Origin: Pseudorhodoferax soli
GTDB lineage: Bacteria > Pseudomonadota > Gammaproteobacteria > Burkholderiales > Burkholderiaceae_C
Reading direction: 5' to 3'
NCBI RefSeq assembly: GCF_003337555.1
Contig: NZ_QPJK01000009.1
Location: 186,001 to 250,000, forward strand
Length of the DNA stretch: 64,000 nucleotides
Under the pieces are notes generated by a model. That model saw only the letters and a program-made list of their open reading frames with translations. It had not been told where the DNA came from and ran no database searches. The position numbers and the translations under genes are program-made. Positions 45,015 through 53,494 of the stretch are shown here, one piece after another. Position 1 is the first letter of the stretch. Each line of letters starts with the position of its first letter.

Positions 45015-45989
45015 ATGAACGCACGATCCTTCAAGCGCCGTACCTTGCCCCTGCTGCTGCTGGCCGCCGGCCTGGTGGCCGGCCCTGCGCTGGCGCAGTC
45101 CGACCGCTTCCCCAGCCGCGCCATCAAGGTGCTGATCGGCTTCACCGCCGGTGGCTCGACGGACGTGCCGTTCCGCGTGCTGGCCGAGAACGCCTCCAAG
45201 ATCCTCGGCCAGCCCGTGATCATCGAGAACAAGCCCGGTGCGGGCGGCGTGCTGCCCGCCCAGATGATGCAGAGCGTGCCGGCCGACGGCTACACGCTGG
45301 CGCAGATCCCGTTGCCGGTGTTCCGCCTGCCCTACACGCAGAAGATCAACTGGGACCCGGTCGCCGACCTGCAGTACGTGATCGGCCTGGCCGGCTACTC
45401 GTTCGGGCTGGTGGTGCCGGCGGATTCGCCAATCAAGAACATGCAGGACTACATCGCCTATGCGAAGGCGCACCCCGGCCAGCTGACCTACGGCACGCCC
45501 GGCGCGCTGACCACGCTGCACCTGACGATGGAGAACATCGCGATGCAATCGGGCATCACGCTGAACCACATCCCCTACAAGGGCAACTCCGAATCGCTGC
45601 AGGCGGTGATCGGCAACCACGTGATGTCGGTGGCCGACACGCCGGGCTGGGGCCCGTACGTCGAGCAGGGCCGCCTGCGCCTGCTGTCGACCTGGGGCGA
45701 CAAGCGTTCCAGCAAGTTCCCTGATGCGCCCACGCTGAAGGAAGTGGGCATCAACCTCGTGCAGACCTCGCCGTTCGGCCTGGTCGTGCCCAAGGGGACG
45801 GACCCCAAGATCGCGCAGGTGCTGCACGACGCCTTCAAGAAGGCCATGGACATGCCCAACTACAAGGAGTCGCTGGCCAAGTTCGACATGGAGCCCTACT
45901 ACATGGACAGCGCCACCTACAGGAAGTATGCGGTGGAGACCATGAAGACCGAGAAGCTCATCATCGAGAAGCTGGGCCTGGCCAAGTAG
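45015..45989 (+). CDS. Bug/TctC family substrate-binding protein
   Basis: A 324-residue periplasmic binding protein: signal peptide about 1-27 (LLLLAAGLVAGPALAQ), RFPSRAIKVLIGFTAGGSTDV, ENKPGAGGVLPAQMM, PADGYTLAQIPLPVFRLP and HIPYKGNSESLQAVIGNHVM. The ligand is unknown, but a hydrolase lipoprotein lies just upstream, so the solute could be a hydrolysis product. Tripartite membrane components are absent. The start at ATG 45015 has only a weak GGAAA-type site. Confidence 0.92.
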   Translation: MNARSFKRRTLPLLLLAAGLVAGPALAQSDRFPSRAIKVLIGFTAGGSTDVPFRVLAENASKILGQPVIIENKPGAGGVLPAQMMQSVPADGYTLAQIPLPVFRLPYTQKINWDPVADLQYVIGLAGYSFGLVVPADSPIKNMQDYIAYAKAHPGQLTYGTPGALTTLHLTMENIAMQSGITLNHIPYKGNSESLQAVIGNHVMSVADTPGWGPYVEQGRLRLLSTWGDKRSSKFPDAPTLKEVGINLVQTSPFGLVVPKGTDPKIAQVLHDAFKKAMDMPNYKESLAKFDMEPYYMDSATYRKYAVETMKTEKLIIEKLGLAK

Positions 45990-46164
45990 GCCCCGTGCGA
46001 AGGCCATGCGGGCGGTCGTGCAGCGGCCTTGCCGCTGGCAGATCGCGCGCGCCGCGCCAGGCGCTTGAGAATCCGCAGCGCAGCAGATGGCACTGGCCCC
46101 CCATGGACATGGCCTGAGCCGCAGGTGTACAAACATCCGTGGCCATTTCCATTCGGTACCCACC

Positions 46165-46362
46165 ATGAAGCAGCAACAGCATTTCTGGGAAGTCGACTTG
46201 ATCGAACTGGTCAAGCGCTGGGCCGAGGACATGAAGACCTTCCTGCTCACGGTGCTGCTGTTTCTCGGGCTGTCGCTGCCCGTCGTGATCCCGACGCTGA
46301 TCCTGTGGTACCTGTCCTCGATCAATTTCCGCGCCGTCGGCGGCATGACGCTGGCGCCCTGA
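46165..46362 (+). CDS. Small inner-membrane protein
   Basis: A 65-residue protein, MKQQQHFWEVDLIELVKRW at its N-terminus followed by one strong hydrophobic segment (about residues 24-49) and a short tail. No family recognised. It starts at ATG 46165; a longer frame from 46087 exists but has no membrane or signal logic in the added part. It stands alone between the Bug gene and the LysR gene. Confidence 0.6.
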   Translation: MKQQQHFWEVDLIELVKRWAEDMKTFLLTVLLFLGLSLPVVIPTLILWYLSSINFRAVGGMTLAP

Positions 46363-46459
46363 GCCCGCCGAGGCGCGACAACGCCATCCTGCCTCGCAAG
46401 CCCGCCACCCCAGCCCGGGAGGTCGCTCGTCCGCCTCAGCCTGCGGAGACAATGCGCGC

Positions 46460-47404
46460 ATGGACGAACTCAAGACCATGCGCACCTTCGTCAAGGTGGT
46501 GGACGAAGGCAGCTTCGCCGGCGCGGCGCGCGCGCTCAACGTGGCCAATTCGGTGGTCACGCGGGCCGTGGCCGAGCTGGAGGAATCGCTCAAGAGCCGG
46601 CTGCTGAACCGCACCACGCGCGCACTGTCGCTGACCGATGTGGGCACGCAGTACCTGGAGCGGGTGCGCAGCATCCTCGAGGACATCGATGACGCCAACA
46701 ACCAGGCCAGCGAGGCCACCGGCGAGGTCCGCGGCCAGCTGCGCGTGGCCGCGCCGCAGGAGTTCCTGATCGCCAGCCTGGCGCGGCTGGTGCCACGCTT
46801 CGCGCAGCGGCATCCGGGGCTCAAGATCCAGCTGCTGCTGTCCAGCCCGGAGGCCACGGTGCCCGACGACGCGGCCGACGTGACGATCCTCATCCACAAC
46901 CCCGACCCGCTGGACGGCAACTTCGTCGCGCGGCTGCTCGCGCATGCCGAGGTGGTGCTTTGCGCCACGCCCGAGTACCTGCGCCAGCACGCGCCCATCG
47001 CCAAGCCCGAGGACTTGCTGCAGCACACCATCCTGGTGCCGGAATCGGCCTTCGAGCGCAAGGTCTGGCTGTTCCATTCCAACGGCCGCGACGGCACGCC
47101 CGAGACCGCCACGCTGCAGCCGCAGCGCTCAGCCATCACGTCGCACAACGCCGCCGTGCTGATCGCGGCGGCGCGCGGGCATTTCGGCATTGCCGGCGCC
47201 CTGTCGCTCAATGTGGCGGACGACCTGCGGGCGGGCACGCTGCAACGCGTGCTGCCGGCCTGGGCCGCGGCCAGCTACCGCGTCTACGCGGCCGTGCCCA
47301 GCCGCAGCCACCTGCCGCGGCGCACGCGGGCCTTCATCGAGTTCCTCGTGGAGCACTACGGCGGCGAACCCGTCGATCCGTGGGTGTCGGGCCGGGTGCT
47401 CTGA
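46460..47404 (+). CDS. LysR family transcriptional regulator
   Basis: A 314-residue LysR regulator with the HTH in residues 4-62 (LKTMRTFVKVVDEGSFAGAA, VANSVVTRAVAELEESLKSR) and a GQLRVAAPQEFL effector domain of the DsdC/CrgA-like type. It is followed by the phytase-like-esterase gene after 79 bases on the same strand. No divergent target, so its regulon is not indicated. Confidence 0.91.
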   Translation: MDELKTMRTFVKVVDEGSFAGAARALNVANSVVTRAVAELEESLKSRLLNRTTRALSLTDVGTQYLERVRSILEDIDDANNQASEATGEVRGQLRVAAPQEFLIASLARLVPRFAQRHPGLKIQLLLSSPEATVPDDAADVTILIHNPDPLDGNFVARLLAHAEVVLCATPEYLRQHAPIAKPEDLLQHTILVPESAFERKVWLFHSNGRDGTPETATLQPQRSAITSHNAAVLIAAARGHFGIAGALSLNVADDLRAGTLQRVLPAWAAASYRVYAAVPSRSHLPRRTRAFIEFLVEHYGGEPVDPWVSGRVL

Positions 47405-47483
47405 AGCGCGCGTGACAAGCGGCGTCATGGCCGCGTCACACCGGTGCCATACAACCGGCCGCTCACTATCCGAGGAGCGAGCC

Positions 47484-49829
47484 TTGCAAAAGAACTGGAT
47501 GTCGCTGGCGATCAGCGGCCTGTCGACCGTGGCCTTGTCGGCCGTGCTGGTGGCCTGCGGCAGCGACGGCGACACGCCCGCCGCGTCGGTGCCCGACGCC
47601 AACAAATTTTTCAACCGCACGGCGACCTTCACGGTCTGCAGCCAGATCGGCGCATCCTGCGAATCCGATGAGGTGACGGCGGCCGAGATCGTCGCCGCGA
47701 GCGAAGACGGCATGACGCTGGTCTACAGCAACAGCCCCAAGGGCGAGATCGGCTTCGTCGACATCACCGACGTGAAGGCCCCCAAGCCCCTGGGTGCGTT
47801 GGCCATGGGCGGCGAGCCGACCTCGGTCACCGTGCTGGGGGCGCACGCCATCGTGGCCGTCAACACCTCGCCGAGCTTCACCGCGCCGAGCGGCAAGCTG
47901 GTGGTGGTGGACATCGCCACGCGCAAGGCCGTGGCGGAGATCGTGCTGCCGGGCCAGCCCGACTCCATCGCCGTGAGCCGAGACGGCAAGTACCTGGCCG
48001 TCGCCATCGAGAACGAACGCGACGAAGACCTCGGCGACGGCGCACCGCCGCAGCTGCCGGGTGGCAGCCTGGTGATCGTGGACGTGGCCGGCGCCCCGGG
48101 CGCCTGGAAGACGCGCACCGTGGACCTGACCGGCATCGCCGCGCTGTACCCGAGCGACCCCGAGCCCGAATACGTGGCCATCAACGACGACAACGTCGCC
48201 GTCGTCACGCTGCAGGAGAACAACCACATCGCGCTGGTGGACCTGGCCAGCGGCAAGGTCACGCGGCACTTCAGCGCCGGATCCGTCGACCTGGCGCAGG
48301 TCGACCTGACGGACGCGCCGCGCCCCAACCAGGTCAGCTTCACCCAGTCGCAGGCGAACCGCATGCGCGAGCCCGACGGCGTGACCTGGCTCTCGCGGAC
48401 CCGCTTCGCCACCGCCAACGAGGGCGACCTGAACGGCGGCAGCCGCGGCTTCACGGTGTGGAACAGCGAAGGCAACGTGGTCTGGGACGCCGGCAATGCG
48501 CTGGAGCACCTGGTGGCGCGCGTGGGCCACTACAACGACAAGCGCTCGGACGCCAAGGGCAACGAGCCGGAGAACGTCGCCTTCGGCCGCTTCGACGGCA
48601 CGGACTATGTGTTCGTGGCTTCCGAGCGTTCCAGCGTGGTTTCGGTCTACGACATGAGCCAGCCGGACGTGCCGGCCTTCAAGCAGGTGCTGCCGACCGC
48701 GCTGGCACCCGAGGGCGTGCTGGCCATCCCCTCGCGCAAGCTGTTGATCGTCGCCAGCGAGGCGGACGACCGGGCCAGCCTGGTGCGCTCCAGCCTCAAC
48801 ATCTACCAGTACCAGACGGCCGCGCCGGCCTACCCGACCATCCAGTCGGCCGACCGCGCCGACGGCACGCCGATTCCGTGGTCCGCGCTCTCTGGCCTGG
48901 CCGCGGCGCCCACGGGCGCCATCGTCTACGCGATCGACGACAGCTTCTTCCGCGGCAACCGCATCTTCGAGATCGACACCGCCGGCAAGCCGGCCAAGCT
49001 GCAACGCGAGATCCGCATCACCGACCCCGACGGCAAGATCGCCGCGCTGGCCGCGACGCTGCCCGCCGCGAAGGACGCCAATGCCTTCGACGCGACCGAC
49101 CTGGCGGCCATGGTCAATGCCGACGGCACGGTCAACCTGGACCCGGAGGGCATTGCGCTGGCCAGTGCGGCGCAGGGCGGCGGCTTCTGGATCGCCTCCG
49201 AAGGCGCAGGCACGGTGGGCGAGGCCGCGCGTCCGGTGCTGTCGGCCAACCTGGTGTTCAAGCTCACGGCCACGGGCGTGGTGCAGGAGATCATCCAGCT
49301 GCCGGCCGATGTCAACGCCAGGCAGCAGCGCTTCGGCTTCGAGGGCATCGCCGAATCCGACGGCAAGCTGGTGGTGGCCTTCCAGCGCGCCTGGGCCGGC
49401 GAGACGCGGCCGCGCATCGGCGTCTACGACCTCACGGCCAAGACCTGGCAGTTCATGTTCTACCCGCTGGACGCCGTGGCCTCGCCCAACGGCGGCTGGG
49501 TCGGCCTGTCGGACATCACCGCCATGGGCAACAACCGCTTCATGCTGGTGGAGCGCGACAACCAGGGCGGCCCGGACGCGCGCATCAAGCGCCTGTACCG
49601 CATCGACCTGACCGGCCAGGCGGACGGCGCCGTGCTGGCCAAGACGCTGGTGCGTGACCTGCTGCCCGATCTCAAGGCCCCGGGCGGCAACGTGGTCGAG
49701 AAGATCGAGGGCCTGGCGCGCCTGGCCAACGGCGAGTGGATCGTCGTCAACGACAACGACGGCGTGGACGACGGTGCCAACAGCGGCGAGACGCAGCTGA
49801 TCCGGCTGGGGCAGCTCTCGGGCGGCTGA
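47484..49829 (+). CDS. Phytase-like-esterase domain lipoprotein with beta-propeller
   Basis: A 781-residue lipoprotein: signal with VLVAC lipobox (Cys25) when started at TTG 47484. GAGGAG lies 6 bases upstream of this TTG, whereas ATG 47499 is 21 bases from it, so TTG is preferred. The first half is a beta-propeller built of repeats such as VDIATRKAVAEIVLPGQPDSIAVSRDGKYLAVA. The second half, from about 450, has the esterase-like activity of phytase pattern (NLDPEGIALAS, QQRFGFEGIAES, RIGVYDLTAKTW, VEKIEGLARLANGEWIVVNDNDGVDD). Probable secreted or outer-membrane-anchored phosphatase or esterase; substrate unknown. Confidence 0.85.
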   Translation: MQKNWMSLAISGLSTVALSAVLVACGSDGDTPAASVPDANKFFNRTATFTVCSQIGASCESDEVTAAEIVAASEDGMTLVYSNSPKGEIGFVDITDVKAPKPLGALAMGGEPTSVTVLGAHAIVAVNTSPSFTAPSGKLVVVDIATRKAVAEIVLPGQPDSIAVSRDGKYLAVAIENERDEDLGDGAPPQLPGGSLVIVDVAGAPGAWKTRTVDLTGIAALYPSDPEPEYVAINDDNVAVVTLQENNHIALVDLASGKVTRHFSAGSVDLAQVDLTDAPRPNQVSFTQSQANRMREPDGVTWLSRTRFATANEGDLNGGSRGFTVWNSEGNVVWDAGNALEHLVARVGHYNDKRSDAKGNEPENVAFGRFDGTDYVFVASERSSVVSVYDMSQPDVPAFKQVLPTALAPEGVLAIPSRKLLIVASEADDRASLVRSSLNIYQYQTAAPAYPTIQSADRADGTPIPWSALSGLAAAPTGAIVYAIDDSFFRGNRIFEIDTAGKPAKLQREIRITDPDGKIAALAATLPAAKDANAFDATDLAAMVNADGTVNLDPEGIALASAAQGGGFWIASEGAGTVGEAARPVLSANLVFKLTATGVVQEIIQLPADVNARQQRFGFEGIAESDGKLVVAFQRAWAGETRPRIGVYDLTAKTWQFMFYPLDAVASPNGGWVGLSDITAMGNNRFMLVERDNQGGPDARIKRLYRIDLTGQADGAVLAKTLVRDLLPDLKAPGGNVVEKIEGLARLANGEWIVVNDNDGVDDGANSGETQLIRLGQLSGG

Positions 49830-49948
49830 TCCCGCCCGCCGCAGGACTCGGCGGAAGGGCGCGAGGGGGAGAGCGCAGGGGCCGGATACGGTACCCTCGC
49901 GCCTCCTCTTTTTGCCCGGTCGCCCCGGTTCCTGCGCCGCCCCGTGCC

Positions 49949-51106
49949 ATGTTCGCCCTGGATCTGCGTTCCCTGACCCTGATGGCGTTCATGACCAGCG
50001 TGGCCATGGGCTTCGTGCTGCTCATGCTCAGGCGGCACTACCCGGGCTCGATCCGCGGCATGTGGCTGTGGGGCCTGGCGCCCATGGTGGCGGCCTCCTC
50101 GACCGTGTTCTACGGGCTGGAGAACCTGTTTGCGCCGCTCGCGACCGTCGTCTTCGGCAACGGCCTGCTCATGAGCGGCTGCGCGCTGTTCTATTTCGGC
50201 ACGCGGCGCTTCTACGGCCTGCGCAGCGGCTGGCGGCCCTGGGCCGCCGTCGGCGTGCTGTTGCTGCTCTGGCAGGTGTTCTTCCTCATCGGGTATCCGG
50301 ACTACCGGCTGCGCCTGGCCTTGTTCGCGGGCACGCTGTCGGTGGTGCTGGTGCTGCACATCCGGCTGCTGCTGCGGCGCCCGGGCCCTGGCTTCGCAGC
50401 GCGCTTCACGGCCGGCGTGCTCGCGGTGCAGACCCTGGTGCTGGTGGCGCGCGCGGTCTCCACCTTCTGGCTGGACACGCCCACCAGCCACCGCTTTGCG
50501 CCCTCGGTCATGCAGTCGGTCTACGTGGCCACCTTCAGCTTCTCGGTGCTGCTGGTCAGCGTGGGCGTGCTGCTGATGGCCAGCGAGCGCCTGCGCTCGG
50601 AGTTCGAGCACCTGGCCAACCACGACAGCCTGACCGGCGCGCTCGCGCGCCGCGTGGTGCTGGAGGACTGCACGCGCGAGTTCGGGCGCTGGCAGCGCTT
50701 CGACCACGGCTTCGCGCTGCTGATGGTGGATGTGGACCACTTCAAGTCCATCAACGATGGCCATGGCCATGCCACGGGCGACCGCGTGCTCGCGCGGGTG
50801 GTGGACGCGCTGGGCCATGCGCTGCGCAACGTCGACCGGCTCGGCCGCTACGGTGGCGAGGAGTTCCTGGTGCTGCTGCCCGAGACCGGCGCTGGCGAGG
50901 CGCGCATGGTGGCCGAGCGCATGCGCGAGACCGTGGCCCGCCTGCCGGCCACGGCCAGGGCGCCCGCCTGCACCGTCAGCGTGGGCGTGGCCTGCGTGCG
51001 GCAGGGCGACACCAGCCTGGCGGCGGTGCTGGCGCGTGCCGATGCGGCGCTGTACGAGGCCAAGCGGCTGGGGCGCAACCGGGTGGTGGTCGCGGCCGCG
51101 GCTTGA
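49949..51106 (+). CDS. Membrane GGDEF diguanylate cyclase
   Basis: A 385-residue protein making cyclic di-GMP from two GTP. The N-terminal 200 residues contain about six or seven hydrophobic helices, a putative sensing domain, and then an ERLRSEFEHLANHDSLTGA linker into the GGDEF domain. The active site reads RYGGEEF, a functional variant, and RNVD five residues before it is the inhibitory I-site (RxxD), indicating product feedback control. No EAL domain. It begins 119 bases after the phytase-like gene and ends against the convergent APC permease, whose stop codon directly adjoins. Confidence 0.93.
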   Translation: MFALDLRSLTLMAFMTSVAMGFVLLMLRRHYPGSIRGMWLWGLAPMVAASSTVFYGLENLFAPLATVVFGNGLLMSGCALFYFGTRRFYGLRSGWRPWAAVGVLLLLWQVFFLIGYPDYRLRLALFAGTLSVVLVLHIRLLLRRPGPGFAARFTAGVLAVQTLVLVARAVSTFWLDTPTSHRFAPSVMQSVYVATFSFSVLLVSVGVLLMASERLRSEFEHLANHDSLTGALARRVVLEDCTREFGRWQRFDHGFALLMVDVDHFKSINDGHGHATGDRVLARVVDALGHALRNVDRLGRYGGEEFLVLLPETGAGEARMVAERMRETVARLPATARAPACTVSVGVACVRQGDTSLAAVLARADAALYEAKRLGRNRVVVAAAA

Positions 51107-52453
51107 TCAGTCCTTGGTGGTGCGCATCAGCACCAGCACCACCAGCCCGCTGGCCAGCACGCCCACGCCCACCCAGGCGGCGTTGAAACCGCCCAGCTGC
51201 TGCGAGTACACATAGCCCAGGCTGGACCACAGCATGTAGGCGCTGCTGGCGCAGAACAGCGCGGGCAGCACGGGGTACAGCGGCACGCGGAACGGCCGCT
51301 CGCGCGCGCCGTCGATGGCGCGCAGCCGGAACAGCGCGATGCCCACCAGCAGAAAGAACAGCCAGAACACCGGCGCCGTGTACTCCACCATGGCCTGGAA
51401 GCCGCCCTTGAAGGCCACGCCCAGCACGATCAGCAAGAGCGCCAGCACACACTGGATCGGCAGCGCGTTGCGCGGCACCCGGCGCTCTTCGTCCCAGGCG
51501 GCCAGCACCTTGAGCGCCGGCCAGTCCTGGCCCAGCGCGCTGGCGGTGCGCGCACCCACGATCATGGTGGCGTTGATCGAGGTCAGCGCCGCCGCCGCGA
51601 CCATGGCCGCGATCAGCTTGCCGGCGCCCGGGCCGAAGGCGGCGGTCAGCACGTCGGTGGCCACGGCCTGCGACTTCGCCATGCCGGCCAGGCCCAGCAC
51701 CGACCAGTAGGCCCAGTTCACCAGCAGGTACAGCGCGGTCAGGAACAGTACCGAGACCAGCAGCGCGCGCGCGATGGCACGGCGGTCCTGCAGGTCGGCG
51801 CTGATGTAAGCCGCATCGTTCCAGCCGCCGAAGGTCAGCAGCACGAAGACCATGCCGAAGCCCACCCCGGCCAGCGAGACCGGGCCGGGTGCGGCCGCCG
51901 GTGGCGGCGGGGCGCTGCCCGAGCCCACGGCGAACCACAGCGCGGCCGCCACGATCAGCACCAGCCCACCGACCTCCACGGCCGTGAGCCAGGACTGCGT
52001 CTCGGCCCCGCTGCGGATGCCGCGCAGGTTGATGCCCGTCAGCACCACCGTGGCGATCGCCGCCCACAGCGCGCTGCTGTAGGTGCCCAGCGGCAGCAGC
52101 TGCGTCATGTAGTCGCCGAAGACGAAGCCCAGCAGCGCGATCGAGCCGGTGGTGATGACGGAGAAGCGCGCCCAGGCGTACAGCAGCGCCGTGCCACGGC
52201 CGAAGGCGCGCGACAGGAAGTGGTATTCGCCGCCCGCGCTCGGGTAGGTGGTGGCCAGTTCGGCGTAGCACAGCGCGCCGACCAACGCGATGAGGCCGCC
52301 CGCCACCCACAGCGCGAACATCCAGCCCGCCGTGGGCACGCTGCCGGCGACCAGGGAGGGCGCCTTGAAGATGCCCGCGCCGATGACCACGCCCACCGTG
52401 ATGGCGATGGCATGGCGCATCGTCAGCGGCGCGGTGGCCGCCGGCGATGTCAT
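51107..52453 (-). CDS. APC family amino acid permease
   Basis: A 448-residue inner-membrane transporter of the amino acid-polyamine-organocation superfamily with about twelve spans. The N-terminus HAIAITVGVVIGAGIFKAPS has the GxGIF substrate-site motif, followed by ELATTYPSAGGEYHFL; ARTASALGQDWP and RERPFRVPLYPVLP are further typical. The Pro/Ala-rich loop near 175-190 is species specific. Substrate unknown. The start overlaps the exported methyltransferase stop by 4 bases (ATGA), so the two are translated together. Confidence 0.92.
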   Translation of the reverse strand: MTSPAATAPLTMRHAIAITVGVVIGAGIFKAPSLVAGSVPTAGWMFALWVAGGLIALVGALCYAELATTYPSAGGEYHFLSRAFGRGTALLYAWARFSVITTGSIALLGFVFGDYMTQLLPLGTYSSALWAAIATVVLTGINLRGIRSGAETQSWLTAVEVGGLVLIVAAALWFAVGSGSAPPPPAAAPGPVSLAGVGFGMVFVLLTFGGWNDAAYISADLQDRRAIARALLVSVLFLTALYLLVNWAYWSVLGLAGMAKSQAVATDVLTAAFGPGAGKLIAAMVAAAALTSINATMIVGARTASALGQDWPALKVLAAWDEERRVPRNALPIQCVLALLLIVLGVAFKGGFQAMVEYTAPVFWLFFLLVGIALFRLRAIDGARERPFRVPLYPVLPALFCASSAYMLWSSLGYVYSQQLGGFNAAWVGVGVLASGLVVLVLMRTTKD

Positions 52454-53376
52454 CGGGCGGTGCTCGCAGCGAACGCGCTGGCGTCCTGTTCAGCGGCTGC
52501 GGTGGTGGGCACGATGGGCGAGGCGTCGCCAGCGCGGCGCGCCTCGAACGGCACACCCGGCTGCCCTGGCCTTGTCGCCGTGCCCGTGATGCGGTCGCCC
52601 GCCACCTGGCCCTCGAACTGCCAGAGCTGGCCCTTGGGATCGCGCAGGCCGAAGGCGATCTGCGCACCGACGATGCGCGGGCGCACCAGGCTGGCGCGCA
52701 GCTCGCCGAAGCCCGCGTCGCCGCTCAGGACCTGGTAGCGCTGCGCCAGCGCGAGCGTCGTGTCGGGAAGGCCGGTGCCGCTGAGCTTCCAGTTGCCCGA
52801 GGCGTTTGCCGGGATGTGCCACAGGTAGACATCGCCGTAGCCGGCGCGGGCGGTCTCGTCCGGCGTCCAGTCGCCCATCGTGAACGAGTGCGAGACCACG
52901 CGCGTGCCCGGTGCCATCTTGAACAGCAGCGGGCGCAGCCGCAGGTTCAGCGCGGGCAGCAGGTACATGGTGACCACGGTGGCGCTGGAGAAGTCGGCCT
53001 GGAAGATGTCGGCCTGGCGGAACTGCACCTTGTCGGCCACGCCGGCCTGCTGCGCACGCCGGCTGGACAGGCCCACCATGTCGGGGTTGTATTCGAGGCC
53101 GGTGGCGCGTGCGCCGAACTCGCGCGCGGCGGCGATGGCGATCTTGCCGTCGCCCGAGCCCAGGTCGAACACGCGGTCCGTGGGCTTGACCTCCGCCATC
53201 TGCAGCATGCGCGTGACGGTCTCGTCCGGCGTGGGGATCCAGATCACATCCTTGCCGGCCTGGCCGCGCTGGGGCTCGTAGCTGCTGTTGCTCTGGGCGA
53301 ACGTGGATGCCGCAAAGCCGGCCAGCGAAAGCACGGCGAGCCGGCGGGACAGAGAGGCCTGGGCGATGGTCGTCAC
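52450..53376 (-). CDS. SAM-dependent methyltransferase with predicted signal peptide
   Basis: A 308-residue Rossmann-type methyltransferase, with DRVFDLGSGDGKIAIAAA (SAM motif I, about 65-82) and the motif II/III region ATGLEYNPDMV, FRQADIFQ. Residues 1-27 look like a signal peptide (RRLAVLSLAGFAASTFAQS), which is unusual because SAM is not normally available outside the cytoplasm. A second half (180-300) with repeated beta-type sequence may be a separate domain. It may instead be a membrane-associated cytoplasmic protein. It is co-translated with the APC permease. Confidence 0.82.
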   Translation of the reverse strand: MTTIAQASLSRRLAVLSLAGFAASTFAQSNSSYEPQRGQAGKDVIWIPTPDETVTRMLQMAEVKPTDRVFDLGSGDGKIAIAAAREFGARATGLEYNPDMVGLSSRRAQQAGVADKVQFRQADIFQADFSSATVVTMYLLPALNLRLRPLLFKMAPGTRVVSHSFTMGDWTPDETARAGYGDVYLWHIPANASGNWKLSGTGLPDTTLALAQRYQVLSGDAGFGELRASLVRPRIVGAQIAFGLRDPKGQLWQFEGQVAGDRITGTATRPGQPGVPFEARRAGDASPIVPTTAAAEQDASAFAASTAR

Positions 53377-53494
53377 TGTGGGTCCTTGGTTCTGGGGAGA
53401 CAGTCCGCAGTGCCCCGTGCAGCGCGGCTGGGCGGGGGCATTGTGGAGTGCCCGCCGCGCCGCGGGTGCGACGCCCCCAGGGTCTTTGCGGACT

